Of a DNA stretch of 64,000 bases, positions 18,747 through 28,052 are shown one piece after another. The notes below the pieces were generated by a model. That model worked only from the letters and a program-made list of their open reading frames with translations, was not told the origin of the DNA and searched no databases. The stretch is taken from positions 4,654,001 to 4,718,000 of the forward strand of contig NC_018025.1 of NCBI RefSeq assembly GCF_000266945.1, given 5' to 3'. Made by a program: the position numbers and the translations under genes. Position 1 is the first letter of the stretch, and each line of letters opens with the position of its first letter. This DNA is from Desulfomonile tiedjei DSM 6799. Its GTDB lineage: Bacteria > Desulfobacterota > Desulfomonilia > Desulfomonilales > Desulfomonilaceae.

Positions 18747-19715
18747 ATGTTAATCAGCAATCAGTCGGGAGATGAAACGGCTCAAATCAGAGTGGGCGGC
18801 CAAGCGGTTATAGAAGGAATTATGATGCGCGCGCCCAAAACGTTTACCGTTGTGGTGCGTAGACCGGACGGTGACTTGTCAATTCGCGAGGATCGCTGGT
18901 ACTCTCCTATGGAGAAATGGCCGATTCTGAGCAAACCGTTTCTGAGGGGCAGCGTGGTACTGTACGAATCACTCTTTAATGGAATCCAGGCCCTCACCTA
19001 CTCTGCTCAGGAAGCTCTCGGAGAAGAAGAAGAGAAGCTCAGTCCCATGGCGCTGGGAGCTACTATAGCTCTTGCATTGGGTGGGGCTATTCTGCTTTTC
19101 GTGATTGTTCCGCATCTGGCCACTCTCGGCATCGGCACCTTGCTCAACACGGATTTGGGCGTACGAAGCGTATGGTTTCATGTAATTGACGGTATCATCA
19201 AAGTAAGCATTTTTATTGCCTACATTTTGCTGATTTCCTTGCTCAAGGATATTCGACGAGTATTTCAGTACCATGGCGCAGAGCACAAATCCATACACAC
19301 GTATGAAAAAGGTGAAGATCTGACAGTCGAAAACGCCCGCAAACATTCCACGCTGCATGCGCGATGCGGGACCGCCTTTCTGCTACTGGTACTGGTGCTC
19401 AGTATTTTCATTTTTACTGCAGTCTTCCCCTTCCTGCCCAAAGATTTGTTGGGGAACAAGATTGTAACGAACGCTTTCTATATCCTGGTGAAGATAGCTT
19501 TGTTACTGCCCATCGCTGGATGCTCGTACGAGCTTATCCGCCTCGGCAATAAGTATCAGAATCCTGTACTGCAGGGATTCCTTTTGCCGGGAATGTGGCT
19601 TCAAAAGCTTACCACACGAGAACCGAGCGACGATCAGCTTGAAGTGGCTTTGGTGGCTCTGAAGAAAACATTGGAAAAAGAGGAATTACGGGCCCAACTG
19701 AATACAGCGGCCTGA
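18747..19715 (+). CDS. DUF1385 integral membrane protein
   Basis: Conserved membrane protein almost always found with rpmE and prfA in these bacteria; function unknown. The start at 18747 has GGAGG 4 nt upstream; an extension from a TTG at 18732 is less likely. The N-terminal signature is [15 protein letters not shown], then [18 protein letters not shown], hydrophobic segments around 105-135 and 150-175, the conserved [19 protein letters not shown] motif with two histidines, and two further membrane segments. The AEHK motif could bind metal, but no activity is established. Confidence 0.9.
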   Translation: MLISNQSGDETAQIRVGGQAVIEGIMMRAPKTFTVVVRRPDGDLSIREDRWYSPMEKWPILSKPFLRGSVVLYESLFNGIQALTYSAQEALGEEEEKLSPMALGATIALALGGAILLFVIVPHLATLGIGTLLNTDLGVRSVWFHVIDGIIKVSIFIAYILLISLLKDIRRVFQYHGAEHKSIHTYEKGEDLTVENARKHSTLHARCGTAFLLLVLVLSIFIFTAVFPFLPKDLLGNKIVTNAFYILVKIALLLPIAGCSYELIRLGNKYQNPVLQGFLLPGMWLQKLTTREPSDDQLEVALVALKKTLEKEELRAQLNTAA

Positions 19716-19723
19716 TCGATCTC

Positions 19724-20803
19724 ATGCAGGTAATCGAAAAACTCGAAGAAATTAATCGCAGATATGAAGAGCTCAATGAAGAGCTTTCTCGACCGGATGT
19801 AATTTCCGATCCCGCAAAACTGAAGAAAGTGGCCAAAGAGCAGTCCGATCTTGCGGATATCGTGAAGGCGTACCACACCCTTTCCGATATACTCCGGGAA
19901 ATCGACGATCTGGAAGCAATCATAGCGGCCGGAGACGACCCGGAGCTGGTGGAAATGGCTCGCGAGGATTTGCCGCAAATCAAAGAACGCGAATCCGACG
20001 TGCGGCAAGCGATTAACATATTGCTCCTCCCTAAAGATCCAAACGATGACAAGAACACCTTTCTTGAAATTCGTGCGGGGACAGGGGGAGAAGAAGCCGC
20101 TCTTTTTGCCGGAGATCTCTTCCGTGCCTATTGCCGATATGCAGAAGTCCGGAACTGGCGCGTGGAACTTATGTCTTCATCGCCGGCCGCGGCAGGCGGA
20201 ATAAAAGAAGTGATCGCTCTTATTCACGGAAGCGGAGCCTACTCCAGACTGAAATTCGAACGCGGCGTTCACAGGGTTCAGAGAGTGCCGACTACCGAGT
20301 CTCAGGGGCGGATTCATACGTCTGCAGTGACTGTGGCTGTTCTCCCGGAAGCTGACGACGTGGAGATAGATATCGATCCCAAGGATTTGAAGATTGACGT
20401 GTACCGATCTTCCGGCCCCGGCGGTCAGAGCGTGAACACTACGGATTCAGCGGTACGGGTTACACACCTGCCCACAAACCTGGTAGTAACGTGCCAGGAT
20501 GAGAAATCTCAGCACAAGAATAAGGCCAAGGCCCTGAAGATATTAAAGGCCCGCTTGCTGGACAGAATGGAAGAGGAAAGAAACGCGCAGATCAGCAAAG
20601 AGCGAAAAAATCAGGTGGGCTCAGGCGACCGTTCCGAGCGCATTCGGACGTACAATTTTCCTCAGAATCGAGTGACCGACCATCGGATCGGCCTGACCCT
20701 CTACAAACTGGATGGTGTGCTTGAGGGCAAGCTCGACGAAATTATCGATCCCCTTATTTTCCACGCACAGACGCAAGCAATCCAGGAAGGCTTCACTCAG
20801 TAA
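19724..20803 (+). CDS. prfA: Peptide chain release factor 1
   Basis: Class I release factor reading UAA and UAG. The anticodon-like PxT is present as PTT in [15 protein letters not shown], and the catalytic GGQ is in [17 protein letters not shown] (about residue 230). The family element [18 protein letters not shown] is intact. Length 359 is typical. Only 8 nt separate it from the DUF1385 gene, implying co-transcription. The usual downstream prmC is not present; a repeat region follows instead. Confidence 0.97.
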   Translation: MQVIEKLEEINRRYEELNEELSRPDVISDPAKLKKVAKEQSDLADIVKAYHTLSDILREIDDLEAIIAAGDDPELVEMAREDLPQIKERESDVRQAINILLLPKDPNDDKNTFLEIRAGTGGEEAALFAGDLFRAYCRYAEVRNWRVELMSSSPAAAGGIKEVIALIHGSGAYSRLKFERGVHRVQRVPTTESQGRIHTSAVTVAVLPEADDVEIDIDPKDLKIDVYRSSGPGGQSVNTTDSAVRVTHLPTNLVVTCQDEKSQHKNKAKALKILKARLLDRMEEERNAQISKERKNQVGSGDRSERIRTYNFPQNRVTDHRIGLTLYKLDGVLEGKLDEIIDPLIFHAQTQAIQEGFTQ

Positions 20804-20915
20804 TAAATAGAGACGGATATTTTTGCAGGAAGCTACCCCGCAAACGCCCACATGCGCTAACTTACCGCCACGTTCGCCCGTCTTTTTTCGGAGAGACGTC
20901 AACTGAGTATATAGG

Positions 20916-21030
20916 AATTGCAAAAATTAATGTCCGATTGAGGACAGGGGTATTGGTAGGTGCCGTGCCTCCGTGCCGGCACGTCTTCAATATGATCAAT
21001 AATATCGACAGGATGGACCGACAGGGGAGG
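20916..21030 (-). repeat. Partial family A repeat fused to a family B element (A')
   Basis: Reverse-oriented right two thirds of family A: TGTCCGATTGAGGACAGGGG, then the GGTGCCGTGCCTCCGTGCC hairpin, then TCTTCAATATGATCAATAAT. It joins directly to the B element at 21031, as at 5829/5830. Confidence 0.75.
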
Positions 21031-21209
21031 GACTGTCTCAAAATTCTCAAATGCATACAAATCGTGCCACGATTCTCCATCCGAGTAGGGGCAGACCAAT
21101 GCGTCTGCCCTGATTTGGGCGGACACACGGGTCCGCCCCTACCAGTCAGGCGGGAAGGATGATGAGAAATACGTGCCAGGGTCTGGGACAAATTTCGATT
21201 TTTGAGACA
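21031..21209 (+). repeat. Family B MITE-like element, copy B2
   Basis: Left end GACTGTCTCAAAA (21031-21043), right end TTTTTGAGACA (21199-21209), giving a shortened inverted repeat. Inside are CGTGCCACGATT near the left end and two stem-loops, GGGCAGACC...GTCTGCCC and GGGCGGAC...GTCCGCCC. It lies in the 20804-21364 gene-free stretch after prfA. Confidence 0.75.
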
Positions 21210-21364
21210 CATTCGGGATGCCGGTCCCTACCATGAGCTGGTCGTGCTCGGGTCTCCGTGCCGGGGTCAATAGAAATTGACACCGATTGGCCGAGAGCAG
21301 TCCGACAACAAAAATCCCCTCTCTCTACTGTCGTATGCAGCCGGAGATGAATGGAAGGGATTAC

Positions 21365-21541
21365 CTACCCTCTCCGTCTCAGGGATGTTCCTTTGAGCAC
21401 GGCTTTTCGCTGCTCTTCGGGGATACGTGTGAAGTGATCCACAGCGGCAATGACCAGGTCTCTGGGGGATTCTCCGTAGCGTTCAGCCATCTGCTCCAGC
21501 TTTTTCAGAAGATCTTCGGGAAGACTGAATTCTTCAGACAT
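21365..21541 (-). CDS. Small CopG/ribbon-helix-helix-like protein
   Basis: 58 residues: MSEEFSLPEDLLKKLEQMAERYGESPRDLVIAAVDHF. A short N-terminal strand followed by two helices with spacing like CopG or Arc-type DNA-binding antitoxins. The ATG at 21541 has CGGAG 6 nt upstream; the frame continues open to 21682 without a better site. No toxin is obvious next to it; the next gene upstream is a small membrane protein. Identification as an RHH protein is by pattern only. Confidence 0.5.
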   Translation of the reverse strand: MSEEFSLPEDLLKKLEQMAERYGESPRDLVIAAVDHFTRIPEEQRKAVLKGTSLRRRG

Positions 21542-21584
21542 TAGTTGCTCCGAATTCCAGGACAGCAGAAGGATGCCGATATCC

Positions 21585-21905
21585 CTAGGATGAGGTCTTA
21601 GATGGGAAGAGTTTACCCAGGAAGATGTATACGATAGAGGAAACCGCCACCCATAGTCCAAAATCAAGCGCCCACCCTGCAACTATTGGGAAATCTCGGA
21701 TCGGATCAAAATCGTACTTCTGGCGAGCTACTCTGGTTAAGATGTACGCGATTATGAAGGTTGTAATAAATTTGTGGCGGCTAATGCATCTAGCGATTTC
21801 TTTTGGGAGGTCACGGAAAACAACCGCTATCTCGTCTATAATCGACAAGGTGGAAAAGCCCTCCTCGTGCTGATTGACTACGTGCAAAATACTCCTCCAC
21901 TCCAT
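21585..21905 (-). CDS. Small membrane protein of unknown function
   Basis: 106 residues from the ATG at 21905 (a TTG three codons earlier is an alternative). Hydrophobic segments are at about 45-60 (FITTFIIAYILTRV) and 72-97 (FPIVAGWALDFGLWVAVSSIVYIFL). It precedes the CopG-like gene on the same strand by about 43 nt. The combination could be a small membrane toxin plus antitoxin, but that is speculative and no family is recognised. Confidence 0.5.
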   Translation of the reverse strand: MEWRSILHVVNQHEEGFSTLSIIDEIAVVFRDLPKEIARCISRHKFITTFIIAYILTRVARQKYDFDPIRDFPIVAGWALDFGLWVAVSSIVYIFLGKLFPSKTSS

Positions 21906-22029
21906 TCTGGTCAATCAGGTTTCAACTACGCTTATGTGAAGGCCTTATTGTTCTTCACTGATGTGAGAATCCTTCTGACGATTCCGGATGAGTTCCTGTT
22001 TGATAACAATTAGAATCCAAGTGTTTCGA

Positions 22030-22968
22030 TTACGGTATTATGGGCGACGAAGTAGTTATACGGCGGCTGGTCTCTACATCGCGGCGTATTTGTTCCCGCA
22101 ACTCGTCCACCGAGGCAAAGGTCATCTCTGCCCTCAATCTTTCCACAAGATAAACTCGGATCACCTGACCGTAAATGTTTCGATCGAAATCCAGAATATG
22201 CACTTCATAAGAGACTCTGCGATCCTTGAATGTGGGATTGTAACCGATATTCATGACCGCTTTGTACATTTCTTCGCCAACGCGACAATAGACCGCATAC
22301 ACCCCTTCAGGTGGATGGAGCTTCACTTCGGGTTTGATATTCGCAGTAGGAAATCCCAGCCCCTTGCCGCGGTGATGACCGTGAATCACTCGGCCTTCGA
22401 TTATGAACTCGCGTCCCAGAAGCTCGTTCGCTTCGCGAATCTCTCCATTCATGAGGTGCTCTCGTATTCGACTTGAGGAGACCACGACTCCATTAGCTGT
22501 CACGGGCGGAATTACGTGAACAGCGAATCCGAGTTCCGGAGCCATATCCTTCAAGATGTGGGGAGTCCCTGCCCTCCCTTTTCCGAATCGATAGTTGGTG
22601 CCTATAAACAGGTGTTTTACGCCAAGCTCTTCCACGAGCACGTTCTGCACGAAGTCTTCGGGACTCTGTTTAGCGAAATCCTCGGTGAACTCCGCCAGCA
22701 CGAGCACGTCTATCCCCATATGCTCGAGAATATCTGCCCGCTCCCGGGGAGTGGTAATTCTCGGGATATCGGGTACTTTTTTCAATACGAGCCGCGGATG
22801 CGGGTCAAAAGTGTAGACTACCGCATCACGACCTTTCCTGTGTGCCGATTCAACAGTTTTCCTGAGAATCTCCTGATGTCCCAGATGAACACCGTCGAAG
22901 TTTCCCAGGGCTACGGATGGAGCATTGAAGTGCTGATAGATTTTCTCGCGAACACGAATAATTTCCAT
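22030..22968 (-). CDS. ribF: Bifunctional riboflavin kinase/FAD synthetase
   Basis: Makes FMN from riboflavin and then FAD. N-terminal FAD synthetase (nucleotidylyltransferase) domain with GNFDGVHLGHQ (about 22-32) and the later VSSSRIREHLMNGEI, followed by the C-terminal riboflavin kinase domain (about 185-305) with GKGLGFPTANI and NIGYNPTF. Length 312 residues is normal. Start MEIIRVREK is consistent with the family. No FMN riboswitch is visible upstream. Confidence 0.95.
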   Translation of the reverse strand: MEIIRVREKIYQHFNAPSVALGNFDGVHLGHQEILRKTVESAHRKGRDAVVYTFDPHPRLVLKKVPDIPRITTPRERADILEHMGIDVLVLAEFTEDFAKQSPEDFVQNVLVEELGVKHLFIGTNYRFGKGRAGTPHILKDMAPELGFAVHVIPPVTANGVVVSSSRIREHLMNGEIREANELLGREFIIEGRVIHGHHRGKGLGFPTANIKPEVKLHPPEGVYAVYCRVGEEMYKAVMNIGYNPTFKDRRVSYEVHILDFDRNIYGQVIRVYLVERLRAEMTFASVDELREQIRRDVETSRRITTSSPIIP

Positions 22969-23118
22969 ATCGTCTTGCGTCGAATTACCTGTTGTTGATT
23001 GTATGCCGGCCGCAATCCACCTGCCGGGCTAGCCGAACAATCGATTCGGAAAAAGCTGTCCCCGGAATACCAATTGCCATGGAGATGAAAGGACTCCATG
23101 AAGTTCTCTGCCTGTCAC

Positions 23119-23559
23119 CTACCCTGACAACTTTTCTGTCGTAGGTTGCGTGCGTTCAGGTGTGGCACCGGGCAGAAGGGATCCGGAGCTGTGTGACGGT
23201 ATTCGCTGGGAGGAAAGCTCTCTTGATTGCTCGTCCAATTCTTTCTTCAACTTGACGTTGTTTTCCTGTAGATCCAGCAACTTGGCGTTGAGACGATCTA
23301 CTTCGCCCTGGTGTTCCTTATCACGCTTGATCATTCTACGTCTCTCGCCAATCCATTTCAACTGGGTAATGAAATCGCCCACTGCCGCTATAATAATGCC
23401 AAGGGACACACAAAATGTCACCAATTCCCAAAAGGCAAGTTTAATGGGCTCTTTCAGGCCGTAATAATCTATTTGCAGCTCAATATTTTTATTTTTCATA
23501 AAAACAGAGATAACGAATACCACTAACGCAAGTTCTATCAGTCTTCTGACCAGCCTCAT
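23119..23559 (-). CDS. LapA-domain membrane protein
   Basis: Small inner-membrane protein with the lipopolysaccharide assembly protein A (DUF1049) layout: a first membrane segment (about 7-22), a short loop NKNIELQIDYYGLKEPI, a second membrane segment (about 44-66), then a cytoplasmic coiled coil (GEVDRLNAKLLDLQENNVKLKKELDEQSREL) and a disordered Pro/Ser tail. E. coli LapA works with LapB in regulating LpxC turnover; here no LapB lies nearby, though LpxC is in this window. It overlaps the HIT gene by 4 bp, a typical translationally coupled pair. Confidence 0.7.
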   Translation of the reverse strand: MRLVRRLIELALVVFVISVFMKNKNIELQIDYYGLKEPIKLAFWELVTFCVSLGIIIAAVGDFITQLKWIGERRRMIKRDKEHQGEVDRLNAKLLDLQENNVKLKKELDEQSRELSSQRIPSHSSGSLLPGATPERTQPTTEKLSG

Positions 23560-24071
23560 TTCTCCACCTCTCTTGAACTTTCAGGGAACAGACGGTTGAA
23601 ACCCGCTCTCAGTCTCTTACACGTACTGAGCAGGTGCTCCGGAATCACTCTGACGTCCGCCAGCACCGGCATGATGTTGGTGTCGCCATTCCATCTCGGG
23701 ACCACGTGATAATGTAGATGTTCCTCGATCCCAGCACCGGCTGCCGCTCCAAGATTGATTCCTATGTTGAATCCCTCGGCTTTCATGACTTTGCGGATGA
23801 CTTGAACCGCCCTGCAGACCTCCTGGATCAGCAACGAATTGTCTTCGGGGCTGAGACTGCACGGGTCGGATACATGCTTATATGGCGCTACAAGAACATG
23901 CCCTCCGTTGTACGGATACTTGTTCATCATAGTAAAGGCACCATCCGCAAGATGCACGATCAGGTTTTCATCAATGCGGTCAGATACCGGTTTTGTACAG
24001 AAAATGCAACCCGGTTCCTTTGCCCCCCCCACAATATAGTCTATTCTCCAGGGAGCCCAAATTCTTTCCAT
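23556..24071 (-). CDS. HIT-family nucleotide hydrolase/transferase
   Basis: Histidine-triad protein acting on nucleoside phosphate derivatives such as AMP-lysine or diadenosine polyphosphates. The HIT motif is HLHYHVVPR with H118, H120 and H122. Two cysteines in GCIFC (about 22-25) are typical of the Zn-binding AP4A-phosphorylase-like branch. Length 171 residues fits this branch. Coupled to the LapA-domain gene downstream. The precise substrate is not determinable. Confidence 0.88.
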   Translation of the reverse strand: MERIWAPWRIDYIVGGAKEPGCIFCTKPVSDRIDENLIVHLADGAFTMMNKYPYNGGHVLVAPYKHVSDPCSLSPEDNSLLIQEVCRAVQVIRKVMKAEGFNIGINLGAAAGAGIEEHLHYHVVPRWNGDTNIMPVLADVRVIPEHLLSTCKRLRAGFNRLFPESSREVEK

Positions 24072-24105
24072 TTTTCATCCTGTGCAAGCATGCTTCGTCA
24101 CCTGA

Positions 24106-24600
24106 TCACTCGGGCCGCACAACCAGGATTTTTGCATCGAGTGTTCCATCTTCTATGTCAATGATTCCGACTGTACCCGTTTCCAGATACCGATTCTGGG
24201 AAGCAGATCCCGGGTTGAACAGGTCTATTCCGGCAATTTTTCCCCAAAATGGAACATGAGAATGTCCGTACACGATAAGATCCAGATTTTTTTCCTGAAA
24301 TCTTTCGATAATTCTGTTTTCGAGTCCCTGTTTCGCACCCCACCCGTGTATCAGACCGATGCGTTTTCCTGCTATAGAAACGATTCTGGTTTGGGGAACA
24401 GCCTCAATTACGTCGTAGTCATCCATGTTCCCGCAAACGGCTATCACGTCTCGCTCTTGAAGACGCTCTAAAACGTGCCGGGACACAATGTCTCCTGCAT
24501 GGAGGATCAGATCCGTGTCTTTGAATACCACATCAAGGATGAAATCCAGCAGTTTATTGGGTCTCGTGAGGTGAGTATCGGACAATGCTCCAATTTTCAT
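24106..24600 (-). CDS. YfcE/MJ0936-type phosphodiesterase
   Basis: Small calcineurin-like metallophosphodiesterase. Motifs: D8-x-H10 (SDTHL), HAGDIV, GNMDDYD, HGWG, and GHSH in VYGHSHVPFWG. Length 164 residues equals the YfcE family, whose members hydrolyse artificial phosphodiesters with Mn2+ and whose biological substrate is unclear. Its start overlaps the end of the UPF0280 gene by 4 bp, so the two are translationally coupled. Confidence 0.88.
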   Translation of the reverse strand: MKIGALSDTHLTRPNKLLDFILDVVFKDTDLILHAGDIVSRHVLERLQERDVIAVCGNMDDYDVIEAVPQTRIVSIAGKRIGLIHGWGAKQGLENRIIERFQEKNLDLIVYGHSHVPFWGKIAGIDLFNPGSASQNRYLETGTVGIIDIEDGTLDAKILVVRPE

Positions 24601-25352
24601 TCAGCGGCTCGCGAATTTATATTTGTTTGTCCATTGACTGATCTTAACACCAATTCCCCACCTACTACAATCTTGTCGCCAATGATGAGAATTACGCCCC
24701 CAACGTCAGTGTAATCCGCAGCTCTGTTCATCACCGAGGCAAGTTTCTCTCCACCCGCCAACCTCGATCCGATGTCGCTTGCGAACGCGGACGCCCAGGA
24801 CGCCGATCGCGATATGACGGTCACTGAATGAACTCCCCCACCTGGAACAAACGTGGATATTCCGAAGCAGTGTTTGTAGGCAGGCATCGCGAGAATCAGC
24901 TTGTCGTGGGCAGGAGCACCTTCCGCGTAAATACGTATTTCAAGCGGATGAGCACTCCGGATAAACGAATCGCCCCCGCTGGACACCACTATGTTGGCGG
25001 AATCCGCAGAGAGATCCCGGCCCACGAAATCGGCAATAGCTCCTCCCAGACATGACATGGGAGCGATTCCCGTGCAGCGGCAGGAAAGATCCGTGTACCG
25101 TACTATTTCCGGGGCTGATGCATAGATCTGGATGGGCACGGGTGTTTCACGGAACGCCGGATGCTGCCTGAGGTATTCTTCTATCTGGTAACGGTAACGG
25201 AATACCGAATCCTTTGCCTTTGCGGTCAAGTCGCTGTGGGCCTGGATGTAGAGATTCGTTTCGCGAACCTCAACCTCGAAACTGACCGACTGAGGCAGTG
25301 GGATTCTGTTACGGTAATTCTTTCTCTCATAAATGTCGTAAATTGACGGCAT
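24597..25352 (-). CDS. UPF0280 (ApbE-superfamily) protein
   Basis: 251-residue member of UPF0280, a family related to ApbE flavin transferase. Typical stretches are CTGIAPMSCLGGAIADFVGRDL, VVSSGGDSFIR (about residue 130), FGISTFVPGGGVHSVTVIS and NRAADYTDVGGV. In methanogens and some other bacteria the family occurs with redox or one-carbon enzymes, but the activity is unproven. First gene of a likely operon UPF0280-yfcE on the minus strand. Confidence 0.85.
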   Translation of the reverse strand: MPSIYDIYERKNYRNRIPLPQSVSFEVEVRETNLYIQAHSDLTAKAKDSVFRYRYQIEEYLRQHPAFRETPVPIQIYASAPEIVRYTDLSCRCTGIAPMSCLGGAIADFVGRDLSADSANIVVSSGGDSFIRSAHPLEIRIYAEGAPAHDKLILAMPAYKHCFGISTFVPGGGVHSVTVISRSASWASAFASDIGSRLAGGEKLASVMNRAADYTDVGGVILIIGDKIVVGGELVLRSVNGQTNINSRAAE

Positions 25353-25618
25353 TACTCATCCAGGGGCCATTTTTTTGAATCCTATAGCGGACTTGCCCCC
25401 GGATTATTCACCGCCTTATAAGATGCTGTCAAGGATATTTTGCCAATTGCTCGTTGCACAGAGCAGAGCGGTTTATTACTATACTGCCGCAAGAACCTGG
25501 TTGTGTGCGGTAATTCGATTCCAAAAAACGCGAGAAACCGAACCCCAAGAAAGACGAATAAGGCTACAGCCGCTCTAACCGCGCTTTGGTCGCATCGTCC
25601 CGACGGAATTAAGGTAAT

Positions 25619-26641
25619 ATGTGGCTAGACTATCTTTCGCTATTCCATCGCCCAAGTCCCTCCATGAGCGCACTGTTTTGCTCGGCCGCAGCATTGGCCG
25701 GTTGGACCGTTTGTGAGCCTTTTTTTGCTGAAGGAGGTTCACCCGAACCGATCGGCGCAGGCAACAGTTTCATGGGCCCCTTTATCACAGGTGTGATCGT
25801 AGCGGCTTTTATTCTTATTTACCGAAGATCAGGCTTGACCTATGTCGATATGGCACTTTCCATCATCGCCGGGTTCGGCATAGCGTTCGTGATCGGTTTC
25901 ACGCTCATGATCCCTTCGCACATTCTTTTCGATTGGTGCAAAAATTCTTGGTCTCTGAGCTATTTCTTTCCTTCCAACTCAGACTTTTTTGCAGTGCAGG
26001 CAGGTAGGGGGTTATCCTGGTCCGTCTTTTCTCTTGGGGCTGCTGTAAGCTTGTTTGTCTGCGCAGATCGAAGCACGGTTCTCTGCGCCGCAAGTGGTTG
26101 CGTCCTCGCCGGAGCCATTGCAGGGATACTGTTCGATCCGATTCAGCTTTGCTGCAGCAGTTTCGGGTTTACGGCGCCGTGGCTGAGCCGACTGGTCTGT
26201 TTCGCCGTACTGGGTGGCATGTCAGGATTATTCTTTGGGATAGTTCAGAAGATTTTCACTCGTGGAGCACTCCTCATAGTGTCCGGAACCCTGGCAGGAT
26301 GGAGACTCGTCATCGATGACTCACCATGTCTGATCGGAGCATCTCCGAAGTGCGATCTTGTTGTCCACGGGCAAGATCTCGATGACATTGTAGGTATTGT
26401 GGAAAAATGCGGATTTGGCTACAGATTTTTCTGTCAGGCTCACATGCGGGAATGCACGATTAACAATAAACAAACTCATTCTGCCTTATTGCAGCCCGGC
26501 GACCTCCTTCACATCGGAGGTCTCAGCATGGTTTTTTCAGAGATATCTCGTCAAGAACCGGGGAATGACAGCAGAGCTAATCTTCCTTTGCGCCTTTTTG
26601 AACGCCCTCGGACTGCAGATAATGTAAATCGTAGACCCTGA
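25619..26641 (+). CDS. Polytopic membrane protein with C-terminal FHA domain
   Basis: 340 residues. About six hydrophobic segments occupy residues 15-225, after which a cytoplasmic forkhead-associated-like domain (about 228-315) starts GALLIVSGTLAGWRLVIDDSP, with IGASPKCDLVV and QPGDLLHIGGLSMVF as the typical GxS-pattern and N-turn. FHA domains bind phosphothreonine; the Arg in the canonical GR dipeptide is not evident here, so phosphopeptide binding is doubtful. The start is an ATG with no strong ribosome site. The 3' end overlaps the convergent FG-GAP gene by 65 bp. Confidence 0.7.
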   Translation: MWLDYLSLFHRPSPSMSALFCSAAALAGWTVCEPFFAEGGSPEPIGAGNSFMGPFITGVIVAAFILIYRRSGLTYVDMALSIIAGFGIAFVIGFTLMIPSHILFDWCKNSWSLSYFFPSNSDFFAVQAGRGLSWSVFSLGAAVSLFVCADRSTVLCAASGCVLAGAIAGILFDPIQLCCSSFGFTAPWLSRLVCFAVLGGMSGLFFGIVQKIFTRGALLIVSGTLAGWRLVIDDSPCLIGASPKCDLVVHGQDLDDIVGIVEKCGFGYRFFCQAHMRECTINNKQTHSALLQPGDLLHIGGLSMVFSEISRQEPGNDSRANLPLRLFERPRTADNVNRRP

Positions 26642-27905
26642 TTTGACTTCTGGATTTCAGAAAAGAAAACCAGTCTGTTTTTCTGCGCTCCAACGTTATA
26701 AGCCGTTCACCCGAAAAACCGGGTAGAGTGTTTATGGCAAAATCTGTGACCATTCCTTGAATTCTCGGAGTGCTCCAGGCTTCGACAATTGTATCGCCGT
26801 TCCACTTCAGGCAGAACACTTGACCGTCTTCGAGCATTTTTGTCTGGGTTAAGAGCCTTCTCGTTTTGGAGGAATGAGTTATCGCCAGGATTTCATAGAG
26901 CGCATCCGTGCCGAAATTCTTGGCCATAATGCGAGGCCTGAAATATTCCTTTTCTTTTTCAGAATCACCTCTCATAGGATCGGACCTCATTTCGGGCCCA
27001 GCGGCTCTCATTACTACGTCCGATCCTCCATAATAGTCTTGAGAGAGATAAAGCCTCTTGCCCGAAGGTTCATATATCCTCAGGTGCTCGTCACGATCGT
27101 ACACCGCGATCAAAGGTTGGCGATTTCCTTGAAAATCTCCAATTGCAAATCCGAAGACGGGTATTTTCAATGGAACCCCGAATCGTCCCATTGACTCGAG
27201 GTCGTCACCCTTGTCAGTCAGACGATAGACGGGGCCATCATACATTCTTTTGAGGCCTTTCTTCTGTCCGAGGAGGAACTGTCCGTGCGTCGGGTAATCG
27301 ATTACCCGCAAGAAGTAGGGGTTGTCGGAAATGACTGGAACCAGAGCCCCATTCCGGTATTCAAGCACAAAAGAATTTACGGATCCACGATTCTGGGCAG
27401 AAACGTAGATTCTGGCAGGGCCTTGTTTTCGTATCTTGGCTACATCTACACTTTTGAGTTCCAATGAGCTCGCGGAATATTCGGTGACTAAAGAGAGTTT
27501 CCGGTCCGGCGACATTCTATAGAGGTACACGGTAGCAGGATCGATAACTACGATTTCATTTACACCGTCTCCATCAACATCCCCCACTCCCATACCGATT
27601 CCCAGGATTTCCAGTTCGTCGCTTCTCCATACCTGATCCTCCGTACGTTTGTCCCCTTTGTTCCCCTCATTCGATCGGCTGCGCTGGGCAAGTAACAAAC
27701 GTTTTGCGGGGTTCTCGACAGAATCGGTTGAATGAGAAGCGTCAGAAACACGCTTTGAATGAATCCTGCTCTGTATCGTGCGATCTACATTCTCCTGTTC
27801 TGCGATACACAGACTGCCGGCCCCGGATGATAGAAAGAGAATTGCCAGTCCCATGACAAGAGCGTGAAAGCGCACAGTGGTCCTCAGACATGCCGGAGAG
27901 TTCAT
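26577..27905 (-). CDS. Exported FG-GAP/VCBS-repeat protein
   Basis: Signal peptide (about 1-35; hydrophobic core LVMGLAILFLSSGAGSL) and a region with VCBS/FG-GAP-type repeats typified by GVGDVDGDGVNEIVVIDPA (about 105), GFAIGDFQGNRQPLIAVYDRD (about 250) and a later block around FRPRIMAKNFGTDALYEILAI. Such repeats form Ca2+-binding beta-propellers in the periplasm or on the cell surface. No enzymatic domain is visible. The 3' end overlaps the FHA gene by 65 bp on the opposite strand. Confidence 0.75.
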   Translation of the reverse strand: MNSPACLRTTVRFHALVMGLAILFLSSGAGSLCIAEQENVDRTIQSRIHSKRVSDASHSTDSVENPAKRLLLAQRSRSNEGNKGDKRTEDQVWRSDELEILGIGMGVGDVDGDGVNEIVVIDPATVYLYRMSPDRKLSLVTEYSASSLELKSVDVAKIRKQGPARIYVSAQNRGSVNSFVLEYRNGALVPVISDNPYFLRVIDYPTHGQFLLGQKKGLKRMYDGPVYRLTDKGDDLESMGRFGVPLKIPVFGFAIGDFQGNRQPLIAVYDRDEHLRIYEPSGKRLYLSQDYYGGSDVVMRAAGPEMRSDPMRGDSEKEKEYFRPRIMAKNFGTDALYEILAITHSSKTRRLLTQTKMLEDGQVFCLKWNGDTIVEAWSTPRIQGMVTDFAINTLPGFSGERLITLERRKTDWFSFLKSRSQIRVYDLHYLQSEGVQKGAKED

Positions 27906-28052
27906 TACAGTCTTTCAGAGTATTTTAGTAGAGTGCAAGATCTTTGGAAGCACCCGGCCAGCATTATACGCAGACCGGGCACTTGAGGCAAGATAAGGAA
28001 GCCTAAATTCTGCAATATGGCAATAATAGGGAGTCGAGTTAAAGAAATAGTT

